Below the pieces are notes generated by a model that was not told the origin of the DNA, made no database searches, and was given only the letters and a program-made list of their open reading frames with translations. From Ignavibacteria bacterium (GTDB lineage: Bacteria; Bacteroidota; Ignavibacteria; Tepidaquicellales; Tepidaquicellaceae), in contig JADHVP010000019.1 of the NCBI GenBank assembly GCA_016783945.1, forward strand, positions 1 through 40,190: a stretch of DNA of 40,190 nucleotides, in the 5' to 3' direction. Of this stretch, positions 10,754 through 20,029 are shown in pieces (the first letter of the stretch is position 1; each line of letters starts with the position of its first letter). The position numbers were made by a program, and so were the translations under genes.

Positions 10754-12874
10754 ATGAAAAAAATTATAATACTTATAGTTTTCTTTTTCTTAACAAATAG
10801 TACTGAAATTTCTTTTTGCCAAACAAAGATTAAATATCCCGAAACTAAAAAGGTTCCTCACATAGATAATTATTTTGGAATCGATGTACCCGACCCTTAC
10901 AGGTGGTTAGAGGATATGGAATCACCGGAAGTGAAGGAGTGGGTTGATGTTCAGAATGAAGTTACTTTTGATTATTTGGAAAGCATTCCATACAGAGAAA
11001 AAATAAAAGAGAGATTGACTGAGCTATGGGATTACCCAAGGTATTCCGCACCTTTTAAATCCGGAGAAAATTTCTTTTTTTATAAGAATGATGGCTTGCA
11101 AAATCAAAGTGTTGTTTACATCCAAAAAGATCTGAATTCCGAACCTGAAGTATTTATAGACCCGAATAAATTCTCGGAAGACGGAACGGTTGCTCTTTCA
11201 ACTCTATCTGCTTCGAAAGATGGCAAGTATGTTGTTTATGGAATGTCGAATGCCGGTTCCGATTGGGTAGAATTTTTTGTTATAGATATTGAAAGTAAAA
11301 AACAGTTGAAGGATCATATCAAGTGGGTAAAATTTTCGGGAGCTTCGTGGTATAGGGATGGATTTTATTATAAAAGGTTCGATAAACCGGAAGAAGGAAA
11401 AGAGTTAATCTCAAAGAATGATAATCAAAAGGTATATTTCCATAGAGTTGGAACAGATCAGAGTGAGGACGTTTTGGTTTATGAAGACCCGGAGCACCCG
11501 AATAGATTTTTTTATATTTCCCCATCTGAAGATGAAAGATATTTATATTTAAGCATTTCTGAAAAAGGTGAGAATGGAAATTCTATTTATTTTCGAGATA
11601 ACCGGAAAGCGGATCTCGATTGGCACCCCATTGTCGAGGGTTTTGAATATGACTACTGGGTTGTAAACAATATTGATGATGAAATATTTATTATAACGAA
11701 TAAGAATGCCCCAAAAAGAAAATTAGTAAAGCTTAATCCAAATCAGTCTCAGATAATATTTGAAGATGTCATTCCTGAAAAAGTAGACGTACTCTCAGAT
11801 GTAACTTTAGCGAGGAATAAATTCATAGCTACCTATTTAAAAGATGCAAGCGATCACATATTTGTGTATGATGTACATGGGAATCTTCTCGAAGAGATCA
11901 AACTTCCGACACTTGGTTCAGTCTATGGTTTCCGGGGAAAAAAAGAAGACAATGAGTTGTTTTATACATTTACATCTTACACACACCCATCTACAATTTA
12001 TAAATATAATGTTGACGAAGGTAAATCGGAACTCTATCGAAAAACAGAGGCGAAATATAATCCTGATGATTATGAAACCAAACAAGTCTTTTTTGAAAGT
12101 AAAGACGGTACAAAGGTTCCGATGTTCATTGTTAACAAAAAAGGTATCAAGTTAGATGGAAACAATCCAACATTGCTATACGGTTACGGAGGTTTCAATA
12201 TAAGTTTTACTCCTCATTTTGAGTCTTCTCTTTTGGTATTTCTTGAAAACGGGGGTGTATATGCTTTAGCGAATCTTCGCGGGGGTGGTGAGTATGGTGA
12301 AGAATGGCACAAAGCGGGGATGGTTCTTAATAAGCAAAATGTATTTGATGATTTCATTTCTGCTGCTGAATATCTTATCGAGAATAAATATACTTCTCCT
12401 GAAAAACTTGCAATAGAAGGTGGCTCAAACGGAGGCTTACTCGTTGGTGCTGTTATGACTCAAAGACCTGAACTGTTTAAAGTTGCTTTACCCGGAAAAG
12501 GTGTGCTGGATATGTTAAGATTTCATGAATATACAATCGGCTGGGCATGGATTACTGAATACGGTACGAGCGAGGACTCTGTTCAGTTCAGGAACTTACT
12601 TTCTTATTCCCCATTGCAAAATCTTAAAGATGGTGTAAACTATCCTGCAACTTTAGTGACGACTTCAGACCATGATGATAGGGTTGTTCCTATGCATTCG
12701 TATAAATACATTGCAACTTTGCAGGAAAAACAGGCTGGCGATGCTCCCGTACTATTAAGAGTTGAAACAAATACAGGTCATGGATTCGGTAAACCATTAA
12801 GTAAGATAATAGATGTAGAAACTGATATATGGTCGTTTGTTTTTTCTAACTTAGGGATGAATCCTTCTTATTGA
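10754..12874 (+). CDS. Prolyl oligopeptidase (S9A)
   Basis: VPDPYRWLED; GGSNGGLLVG catalytic Ser; C-terminal DHDDRV...TNTGHG. Confidence 0.95.
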   Translation: MKKIIILIVFFFLTNSTEISFCQTKIKYPETKKVPHIDNYFGIDVPDPYRWLEDMESPEVKEWVDVQNEVTFDYLESIPYREKIKERLTELWDYPRYSAPFKSGENFFFYKNDGLQNQSVVYIQKDLNSEPEVFIDPNKFSEDGTVALSTLSASKDGKYVVYGMSNAGSDWVEFFVIDIESKKQLKDHIKWVKFSGASWYRDGFYYKRFDKPEEGKELISKNDNQKVYFHRVGTDQSEDVLVYEDPEHPNRFFYISPSEDERYLYLSISEKGENGNSIYFRDNRKADLDWHPIVEGFEYDYWVVNNIDDEIFIITNKNAPKRKLVKLNPNQSQIIFEDVIPEKVDVLSDVTLARNKFIATYLKDASDHIFVYDVHGNLLEEIKLPTLGSVYGFRGKKEDNELFYTFTSYTHPSTIYKYNVDEGKSELYRKTEAKYNPDDYETKQVFFESKDGTKVPMFIVNKKGIKLDGNNPTLLYGYGGFNISFTPHFESSLLVFLENGGVYALANLRGGGEYGEEWHKAGMVLNKQNVFDDFISAAEYLIENKYTSPEKLAIEGGSNGGLLVGAVMTQRPELFKVALPGKGVLDMLRFHEYTIGWAWITEYGTSEDSVQFRNLLSYSPLQNLKDGVNYPATLVTTSDHDDRVVPMHSYKYIATLQEKQAGDAPVLLRVETNTGHGFGKPLSKIIDVETDIWSFVFSNLGMNPSY

Positions 12875-14043
12875 TTATTAAGGTATTCAATAAGTTCTTT
12901 CGCGGCTTTATCAATATTATCCGAGTTAACGATTAGCAGGGGATTCTTAGGTTTTTCTTTGTATCGAATATCATAATATTTATTAATCATAATCTCGGTA
13001 AATTCATTCACGTTACCTGACTGCAATTTTGTTAGAAGATCATCATAAACAGGGTTGCTTAATTGCTGACGGAAAAATCTTTCGCTTTTCATAAATATTT
13101 TTTTCATCTCAGGAATTCCCTCGTTGTCATTACCAAAATAATCTTTCACAATCCTTTCGATTCTATTATTAAAACTGCATTCTACTCTGATAGTCGGGGC
13201 AAGCTGCAATTTTTCATACAATGGTATGGGAATTAAAAAGTCACCAACTTTTTTACTTTCACTCTCAATAAGAAAAGTATTATGATTTGGAAAGTATTTA
13301 TTATTCATTACGATTTGTGAAAAGATATTATTTTCAAATGCGCTTTGATTTGCAACAGGTGTATAGTTTTTAATTTTATAAGGTACGAAACCAAACAATG
13401 ACGAGAAATGCCTTGCTGCCAGTTCAAGATCTATAACAGGAAAATTATTCACAACAGCTTTTATTATTTCCGTTTTTCCGGAACCGGTTAAGCCAGATAG
13501 CTCGATTAAATCATACAAAAATTCCTGTTTGGAAAAAAACTCGAAAACTTTATTCCTATATGATTTAAATCCTTCAAGTAGTGTTGCAGGTTTATATCCC
13601 AGGTCGCATACCATTTTAGCGAGATAACTGCTCCTGCCTCCACCACGCCAGCAGTTAACGAGAATATTTTTGTCAGCGGCTTTATTTTTTTTCAGGAAGA
13701 GTTTAAGAGATTCTTCTTTTGGTTCAGCATATTCTAAAGCGAGTTTTAAAGCAGCCATTTTTGAATATTTTTTATAGATCAAACCTACATTATGCCTCTC
13801 TTCTGTGCTAAGTACCGGAAAGTTTTCAGAAAAAGGGATAGACGAATTATCATATTCTTTTTCAGAGCGGGTGTCAATCAATAAGAAATTATTTTCAGTA
13901 GTAATGATATTCAGTAACTCATTTATATCGATGCAAGACCAGTTGTACTGCTCAATGATTGATTTTAACGTTGGGATTTTCTCTAAATCAAAAGTTCTGA
14001 CATACTTGAATAGTTCTTCCTTATTTCCCGGAACTGTTACCAT
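12868..14043 (-). CDS. mnmH: tRNA 2-selenouridine synthase (rhodanese + P-loop)
   Basis: Rhodanese LVNCWRGGGRSSYLA and P-loop GLTGSGKTEI; adjacent to selD. Confidence 0.9.
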   Translation of the reverse strand: MVTVPGNKEELFKYVRTFDLEKIPTLKSIIEQYNWSCIDINELLNIITTENNFLLIDTRSEKEYDNSSIPFSENFPVLSTEERHNVGLIYKKYSKMAALKLALEYAEPKEESLKLFLKKNKAADKNILVNCWRGGGRSSYLAKMVCDLGYKPATLLEGFKSYRNKVFEFFSKQEFLYDLIELSGLTGSGKTEIIKAVVNNFPVIDLELAARHFSSLFGFVPYKIKNYTPVANQSAFENNIFSQIVMNNKYFPNHNTFLIESESKKVGDFLIPIPLYEKLQLAPTIRVECSFNNRIERIVKDYFGNDNEGIPEMKKIFMKSERFFRQQLSNPVYDDLLTKLQSGNVNEFTEIMINKYYDIRYKEKPKNPLLIVNSDNIDKAAKELIEYLNNQ

Positions 14044-15113
14044 TATCGAAAATCAAAAATGATTGTTCCCGGTTTTGTCTCCTTAGTCGGGGATACAACC
14101 TCTCCGATTATTCGGGAATTATCATCACCGCAAGTATGCAGGTCTTTAAGGAGTGATTGTGATTTATTTTCTGGAACTGATATTAATAAACCTCCGGAAG
14201 TTTGTGGATCGTATACTATGTGTTCTTTTGTTTTATCGATTTGCCCTTCGTTGATAACAAAGTCTTTAGTATACTCTCTATTGGATTTATCACCTCGTGT
14301 CAGCAGGTTTTCCTTTATAGCCAATTCAGCACCGTTTAATATCGGGAGTTCATTGGTTTTTATTTTTATGATTACATTACTCGCTTGAGCCATTTGCATT
14401 GCGTGTCCTGCTAATCCAAATCCTGTCACATCTGTACAAGCGGTTGCCTCGGCTCTTATCATTGCCTCCGAAGCACACTTGTTAAGTCTTGTCATGGATT
14501 TAACAAGCTCAGTATAAACTCCATCGTCAAGTTTATCGTATTTTATAGAATTATTCAACAGTCCCGTACCGAGTGCTTTTGTGAGAATCAGTGCATCTCC
14601 TGCTTTTGCTTTATCATTGCCTTTGACATGGGCAGGATTAACGGTACCGGTTACAGATAGACCGTAAACGATTGTAGGAATATCAATCGAATGTCCACCA
14701 ATAATAACGCAATCATCTTCGCTCGCTTTCTCCATACCACCGCGGAGGATTTCTTTTAAAATGTTAATATCTTCCTTTTGAGGAAATGCTACTATATTTA
14801 ATGCACTCAGTGGAACTCCTCCCATAGCATAAACATCGCTCATTGCATTCGCGGCTGCAATTTGTCCGAACGTGAAAGGATCATCGACTACGGGAGTAAA
14901 AAAATCCGTAGTATGTATTAACGCCAGGTTATGACCTAATTTATATACACCGGCGTCATCTTTTCCTGAAAAGCCAACCAGAACGTTTTCATTAGTGACC
15001 CATTTAATACTCTTTAGAGCATCGGATAAAATGTACGGGAAGATTTTAGCAGCACAGCCTGCTGATGTAACCATCTGTGTTAAACGTATTTTTTTATTAT
15101 CCATAATACTCAA
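14043..15113 (-). CDS. selD: Selenide, water dikinase
   Basis: RLTQMVTSAGCAAKI, DDAGVYKL, FGQIAAANAMSDVYAMGG; overlaps the mnmH start by 1 nt (TAATG). Confidence 0.95.
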   Translation of the reverse strand: MSIMDNKKIRLTQMVTSAGCAAKIFPYILSDALKSIKWVTNENVLVGFSGKDDAGVYKLGHNLALIHTTDFFTPVVDDPFTFGQIAAANAMSDVYAMGGVPLSALNIVAFPQKEDINILKEILRGGMEKASEDDCVIIGGHSIDIPTIVYGLSVTGTVNPAHVKGNDKAKAGDALILTKALGTGLLNNSIKYDKLDDGVYTELVKSMTRLNKCASEAMIRAEATACTDVTGFGLAGHAMQMAQASNVIIKIKTNELPILNGAELAIKENLLTRGDKSNREYTKDFVINEGQIDKTKEHIVYDPQTSGGLLISVPENKSQSLLKDLHTCGDDNSRIIGEVVSPTKETKPGTIIFDFR

Positions 15114-15433
15114 CCTAATTAATCTAAAAATTAATAAAAAAGTAAATATTGTTCACTTTATGATATATTTTTATAAAAAATAATTTTATCTTGTGAAATG
15201 TAATATGAGGTTTTCAAAAACTTTTTCTCCGTTATTAATTTATAATTTACAATTTCCAATTTTCAGTCAATTTTTAATTTTCAAAGAATCAATAAAATAT
15301 AGGTATACTATTATATGATAAAAAAATATTTTTTAAAAATTGTTCATTGTAAATTCATTAAAAATCAAAAATTGAAAATTATATCTATATATTAAGTGCA
15401 CATTTTCCAGACGAACCATAATTAATTTTTGAA

Positions 15434-17506
15434 TTGAAAGAATTTCCCTTTAAGAATTTATATACACGCCTTACACGAAGAACGTTAACTCTTTTTGAGC
15501 GTGCTAAGCTGACAGAGTACACTTTTATGATAGTCATAGCGATTGTTATAGGATTGCTCGCCGGATTTGCTGCGGTTGGTATTACTTCTCTCATAAAACT
15601 TCTCTCAAATCTGTCATTTCCCGGGGCGGGAAATCTGCTTGAAAATATAAAAGATGCTCCCTGGTATTTAAAAATTCTTGTACCTGTAATCGGGGGATTA
15701 ATAGTAGGACCGATAATTTATTTTCTTGCACCGGAAGCAAAAGGTCATGGTGTACCCGAAGTTATGCAGGCTATTTTATTGAAAGGCGGTAAGATAAGAC
15801 CGAGAGTTGCTCTTGTAAAAGCTATAGCGTCTACAATAACTATTGGAACGGGCGGTTCGGTCGGAAGGGAAGGTCCTATCATTCAAATTGGTTCGAGTTT
15901 AGGTTCTACAATAGGGCAATTCTTCAAGCTGCCGAGTAACAGGCTTAAAACACTCGTAGGGTGTGGTGCTGCCGCGGGAATTGCTGCGGCTTTCAATGCA
16001 CCGGTTGCCGGTGCCCTGTTTGCAATGGAAATTATTCTTATGGAATTCACCGCTGCACAGTTTTCACCGATTGTTATATCTTCTGTAATGGCGACAGTAG
16101 TTTCACATTCGCTGGAAGGGGATTTCGCTGCTTTCCAGGTTCCTGCTTATTCTCTTGTATCTCCTTACGAATTGATATTTTATTTTATTCTTGGTCTGAT
16201 TGCCGGGTTAGTTTCGTTTCTGTTTATTAAAACTCTTTATTATTCCGAAGACTTCTTCGAGAATAGATTTCCTATCCCGGATTATTTCAAACCAGCGGTT
16301 GGAGGATTTGGTTTAGGAATGTTAGCGTTATATTTTCCTGAAATACTGGGCATCGGTTATAATTCGATGGACGATGCTCTGCACGGCAACATGCTCTGGT
16401 ATTTTGCTTTTGCTTTAATCTTTATGAAAATCCTCGCAACTTCTGTAACTCTCGGCTCGGGAGGTTCGGGAGGTATTTTTGCGCCTTCGTTGTTTATGGG
16501 TGCAACGCTGGGATGTTTCTTTGGTGGATTTGTTCATACTTATTTTCCTGAAATATCCGCAGACGCAGGAGCTTATGCTCTCGTCGCAATGGGAGGCTTG
16601 GTAGCGGGTACTACACGCGCTCCCATAACAGCCATCATAATCGTTTTCGAGTTAACGGGTAATTACCATATCATTCTTCCTTTGATGATAACATGCATTA
16701 CGAGTACGATTCTTTCGACCAAACTTTCACGTGAATCGATTTACACACTCAAGCTTCTGCTCAGAAACATTGGTATAAAAGAGGGTGCGGAAATAAATAT
16801 CATGAAATCGATTTTTGTTAAAGAGGTCTACACAAATAAATATGGTTCCGTTTTTATAACGGATAATTTCCAAAAGGTTGTTAATCGTTTTATCTCGGGA
16901 AGGGGAGTGGAGTTTCCCGTTGTGGATTCTCACGGGCGCCTGCATTCCGTAATTTCAATCAATGACATCAAAGAGCTTTTGTTTGATAAAGACGCACTGA
17001 CGAATATATTAATCGCCGGTGATTTTTCGACAAAAGATATCGAAGCATTAACACCCGATGACAACTGCGAGACTGCATTAGACAAGATGAGGTATTACAA
17101 TGTAGCTGGTATTCCGGTTGTCGACAGTCTTAAATCGAAAAAGCTACTTGGGATGATATGGAGGAAAGATATCAGCGATGCCTACCAGGAAGAGATAGAA
17201 CGAAGGGAAATCACATCGAGCCTTGCGAGTAAGATAACGATGAGGCAGGAAGAAACGCAGGTACAATTCCATGAGGGTTATTCTATTGCCGAAATAGCAC
17301 CGCCGAAATCTTTCATAGGCAGGTCTATAAGCTCATTGAACATAAGAACCAAATACGGTGTGGATGTTCTTTCTATAAAGACAAAAGAAAAACGCGGTGA
17401 TAAAATAACTGCTATACCCAGCCCTAATTATGTTATAAATGAGGAGGATACGCTTGTAGTTGCAGGTGAGATAAAGAATATTAATCATTTGAAGACGCTG
17501 GATTAG
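15434..17506 (+). CDS. ClC family chloride channel with C-terminal CBS domains and TrkA-C-like domain
   Basis: GTGGSVGREGPIIQIG, GSGGSGGIFAPSLF, CBS-like repeats, C-terminal GEIKNINHLKTLD; the N-terminus may start slightly upstream. Confidence 0.9.
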   Translation: MKEFPFKNLYTRLTRRTLTLFERAKLTEYTFMIVIAIVIGLLAGFAAVGITSLIKLLSNLSFPGAGNLLENIKDAPWYLKILVPVIGGLIVGPIIYFLAPEAKGHGVPEVMQAILLKGGKIRPRVALVKAIASTITIGTGGSVGREGPIIQIGSSLGSTIGQFFKLPSNRLKTLVGCGAAAGIAAAFNAPVAGALFAMEIILMEFTAAQFSPIVISSVMATVVSHSLEGDFAAFQVPAYSLVSPYELIFYFILGLIAGLVSFLFIKTLYYSEDFFENRFPIPDYFKPAVGGFGLGMLALYFPEILGIGYNSMDDALHGNMLWYFAFALIFMKILATSVTLGSGGSGGIFAPSLFMGATLGCFFGGFVHTYFPEISADAGAYALVAMGGLVAGTTRAPITAIIIVFELTGNYHIILPLMITCITSTILSTKLSRESIYTLKLLLRNIGIKEGAEINIMKSIFVKEVYTNKYGSVFITDNFQKVVNRFISGRGVEFPVVDSHGRLHSVISINDIKELLFDKDALTNILIAGDFSTKDIEALTPDDNCETALDKMRYYNVAGIPVVDSLKSKKLLGMIWRKDISDAYQEEIERREITSSLASKITMRQEETQVQFHEGYSIAEIAPPKSFIGRSISSLNIRTKYGVDVLSIKTKEKRGDKITAIPSPNYVINEEDTLVVAGEIKNINHLKTLD
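17388..17506 (+). repeat. R0: resident 3' end of the ClC gene, parental member of the clc-end repeat family
   Basis: aacgcggtgataaaataactgctatacccagccc...ggtgagataaagaatattaatcatttgaagacgctggattag, shared with R1-R3. Confidence 0.85.
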
Positions 17507-17558
17507 AATATAGAGTGTTTCTTTCTCGCAACGAAGCAGGGCTTCATTGTGAGTTAAA

Positions 17559-17777
17559 TTATTTTTGCTCTCGTTTTGATATTAAATGTTTCGTGAAATC
17601 ATCGAATACAGAATTATCAATGCTTTCCCATGCACCAGCAAAAGACAGTATTTTATTCTTTGCAGATTTTTTATCGTCAATCTTATTTATAAAATTAAGT
17701 AATTCATCTAACTTATCAGCGGATAACTTCTCAATACGTCGAATTATTTTTTTCCTGTCAACTTTTTCTTTTATCAT
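17559..17777 (-). CDS. Small antitoxin-like protein (72 aa), orphan
   Basis: MIKEKVDRKKIIRRIEKLSADKLDELLNFINKIDD...ILSFAGAWESIDNSVFDDFTKHLISKR resembles small antitoxins of type II TA modules; no toxin ORF adjacent. Confidence 0.55.
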   Translation of the reverse strand: MIKEKVDRKKIIRRIEKLSADKLDELLNFINKIDDKKSAKNKILSFAGAWESIDNSVFDDFTKHLISKREQK

Positions 17778-17961
17778 TACGATTTAAGTTAATTAAATAT
17801 TGGTTCTAAATTTATTCGTTTTAAGCACAAGATTAAAGTACAAAGAATATTTTTTTTAAGAAACAAAACGCGAGATAAAATAACAGCTATACCGAGCCCG
17901 ATGTATATTATTAATGAGGAGTATACACTTGTGTTTGCAGGGGAGATAAAGAATATTAATC
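17691..17961. repeat. Copy 1 of a ~270-bp direct repeat (5' half of antitoxin gene + spacer + clc-end repeat)
   Basis: Near-identical to 19101-19370 at constant offset ~1410/1409. Confidence 0.9.
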
Positions 17962-17981
17962 ATTTGAAGACGCTGGATTAG
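17807..17981 (+). repeat. R1: displaced copy of ClC gene 3' end with ~50-bp unique leader
   Basis: taaatttattcgttttaagcacaagattaaagtacaaagaatat...ggggagataaagaatattaatcatttgaagacgctggattag. Confidence 0.9.
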
Positions 17982-18028
17982 AATATAGAATACTATTTTC
18001 CTATAACCAAGCCCCGATTCGTTGCGAG

Positions 18029-18364
18029 TTAAAGAATCTGTGATATTTTTTGTTTTAGAAGTGGGATGTCTTTCTTAATAATTTGCCATACGATGTAAAT
18101 GTCGACTCCAAAATATTCGTGGACTAAAATGTTTCTCATACCTGTAATTTTATCCCATTCGATTTTTGAAAAATTTTGCTTTGTCAAAGATGATATATGA
18201 TTACTTGCTTCACCAATTATTTCTAGTTGCTTAATGCACGCATAAGTCATCATTGAATTATTAACAAAATCATCAAACTCAACATTCGAAATATAGCTTT
18301 CAATTTCTGTGATTGCATCTAAAATATGTTGTAGTCTTACTCTATCGTTAATGGACTCTTTCAT
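18029..18364 (-). CDS. HEPN domain (DUF86/HepT-like) toxin
   Basis: RNILVHEY (Rx4H) motif; ORF start trimmed to MKESINDRVRLQHILDAI, overlapping the MNT gene end by 17 nt. Confidence 0.85.
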   Translation of the reverse strand: MKESINDRVRLQHILDAITEIESYISNVEFDDFVNNSMMTYACIKQLEIIGEASNHISSLTKQNFSKIEWDKITGMRNILVHEYFGVDIYIVWQIIKKDIPLLKQKISQIL

Positions 18365-18695
18365 AGATAAGTTGTTTGTCCTTATCGATGTAAGGGATAA
18401 TATATTTAGAGACTCCATTCGAAGATACCATGTCAATTTTCTTTTTTAGCATTTTCTGTAAATCAAGCTGCATACCAATGAACTCCAGACCAATATGCTC
18501 TGAATAGTCAAGCTCTAATAATAAGTCAATATCACTGCTGTCCTCAGCTTCATTTCTTGCATAAGAGCCAAATATATATACTTTGATCACTGGCTTATTG
18601 CGAAAGAATTTCTTTATTATTTGTATTTCCTTTTCTTTCAGTGACATAGTCTTGAAATAATTGTTTACAATTAAATTTATTCGTTTTAAGCACAA
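18348..18695 (-). CDS. Minimal nucleotidyltransferase (MNT/MntA-like) antitoxin
   Basis: GSYARNEAEDSSDIDLLLEL (GSx10DxD); paired with the HEPN gene. MSLKEKE at 18647 is an alternative start. Confidence 0.85.
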   Translation of the reverse strand: MCLKRINLIVNNYFKTMSLKEKEIQIIKKFFRNKPVIKVYIFGSYARNEAEDSSDIDLLLELDYSEHIGLEFIGMQLDLQKMLKKKIDMVSSNGVSKYIIPYIDKDKQLIYERVH

Positions 18696-18845
18696 GATTA
18701 AAGTACAAAGAATATTTTTTTAAGAAACAAAACGCGAGATAAAATAACTGCTATACACAGCCCGATGTATGTTATAAATGAGGAGGATACGCTTGTGGTT
18801 GCAGGGGAGATAAAGAAAATTAATCATTTAAAGACGCTGGATTGA
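18672..18845 (+). repeat. R2: second displaced copy of ClC gene 3' end
   Basis: taaatttattcgttttaagcacaag...gcaggggagataaagaaaattaatcatttaaagacgctggattga. Confidence 0.9.
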
Positions 18846-18909
18846 ATCTTACTCACTTCGGTCAGGAGAAACTCTCGACGGGCATAAAAAAAATAAACAG
18901 GTAGTTGGT

Positions 18910-18990
18910 GGCATTTGTAGTGCTGTCATAACATGGATTGACTTCCCGCGAGCGGTATGAACCTTTGGAGTGTTATGCCTGACGTGTGTT
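18910..18990 (-). repeat. Dispersed repeat, inverted relative to the copy at 444-512
   Basis: Reverse complement reads ggcataacactccaaaggttcataccgctcgcgggaagtcaatccatgttatgacagcactacaaatgcc, matching ggcataacatgataaggtttgtgccgtgcacgggaagtcaactcaggtaaagatagcactacaaatgtcc. Confidence 0.75.
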
Positions 18991-19008
18991 GTGCCAAGTC
19001 TTTTCGCT

Positions 19009-19094
19009 TGTTCCCAAGTTGCACTTGGGAACATAAATATTTTAAGAAACTTAGTTTCTTATTCAATTGCGTTCCCAAATACAATTTGGGAACG
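19009..19094. repeat. Triple-hairpin palindromic element (REP-like)
   Basis: tgttcccaagt-tgc-acttgggaaca (19009-19033), taagaaac-tta-gtttctta (19043-19061), cgttcccaaat-aca-atttgggaacg (19070-19094); all perfect palindromes with 3-nt loops. Confidence 0.85.
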
Positions 19095-19097
19095 AGT

Positions 19098-19187
19098 TCA
19101 AAAATTAAGTAATTCATCTAGCTTATCAGCGGATAACTTCTCAATACGTCGAATTATTTTTTTCCTGTCAACTTTTTCTTTTATCAT
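19098..19187 (-). pseudogene. Truncated copy of the 72-aa antitoxin (29 codons, then TGA)
   Basis: Encodes MIKEKVDRKKIIRRIEKLSADKLDELLNF* identical to the N-terminus of 17559-17777, cut where the hairpin element begins. Confidence 0.85.
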
Positions 19188-19370
19188 TACGATTTAAGTT
19201 AATTAAATATTATTTCTAAATTTATTCGTTTTAAGCACAAGATTAAAGTACAAAGAATATTTTTTTAAGAAACAAAACGCGAGATTAAATAACTGCTATA
19301 CACAGCCCGATGTATGTTATTAATGAGGAGGATACGCTTGTGGTTGCGGGGGAGATAAAGAATATTAATC
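19101..19370. repeat. Copy 2 of the ~270-bp direct repeat, including R3 clc-end copy (19217-19370)
   Basis: Near-identical to 17691-17961; R3 lacks the last ~15 bp and the stop of the clc end. Confidence 0.9.
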
Positions 19371-19396
19371 ACATTATCTTTTGAACATTTCTATTT

Positions 19397-19921
19397 CTAT
19401 ATATCCGGATTTAAATTAACTTGAACTCTTAATTCCCCTTCCCAAACAAAAATACCGAAAATATTCTCAAGCTTTTTAGTTAAAATATTCGTCCCGTATT
19501 TTTCATATAACTTTTCAATTGTCTGTGGAGTTGTTAAAACATAATGAAGAGCATGTGAGATACCTGCAAAGCCCATTGGATATTTTTCTTTGGGAATGTA
19601 TGTCACTAGTAATTCTAATTTCTTAATTTGTTCAGTCAATTGAGGATCGTCATAAACGCTTGCTGCTAAACGAAAATCATCACGATGTATGATAGGTAAT
19701 ATTAAGGATTGACTAAACATTGGAGACTCGACATGCAAGTAACCATAAGGCTTAATTTTACTTATAGCTAATACGTTGCCATCTTTGTCTATTGTTGTTT
19801 CAGCTCTGTCGAAGTCTAAAACTCGGAAAACATGTCCAATAATTTTAGTCCATTTGATGTCACGTCCAATCTCCGGAGTAACAGAAGGTCTGAACCAATT
19901 AAAAATTTTCATGATTTTCAT
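19397..19921 (-). CDS. Hypothetical protein (174 aa)
   Basis: Complete ORF in the accessory region, no family recognised. Confidence 0.6.
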   Translation of the reverse strand: MKIMKIFNWFRPSVTPEIGRDIKWTKIIGHVFRVLDFDRAETTIDKDGNVLAISKIKPYGYLHVESPMFSQSLILPIIHRDDFRLAASVYDDPQLTEQIKKLELLVTYIPKEKYPMGFAGISHALHYVLTTPQTIEKLYEKYGTNILTKKLENIFGIFVWEGELRVQVNLNPDI

Positions 19922-20029
19922 TTGTTTATATTTAGTTATCTGCTGTCCAAAGCATTAATGCTAAAATCTAAATTAACATACGTCAGGATGTACTCCTGAC
20001 AAATATAAATAAAGTACATTTAGCTGGTT

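Noticed and set aside
14043-15113. SelD active site reads SAGCAAK instead of GAGCGCK
   Set aside because: The catalytic Cys position is retained, and loss of the second Cys is, to my knowledge, common in bacterial SelD; no in-frame TGA suggests Sec.
15190-15400. AT-rich intergenic with CAATTT/AAATTG inverted segments before the ClC gene
   Set aside because: Low-complexity AT composition explains most of the apparent pairing; too weak to call.
18849-19117. ORFs of 61-63 aa across the repeat zone (e.g. MNYLIFELVPKLYLGTQ...)
   Set aside because: They are translations of the palindromic and dispersed repeats, with no independent coding evidence.
17388-19370. CRISPR array or classical integron
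   Set aside because: Repeats are ~170 bp, derive from a gene end, and have irregular gene-length spacers; no Cas or IntI genes and no attC-like sites recognised.
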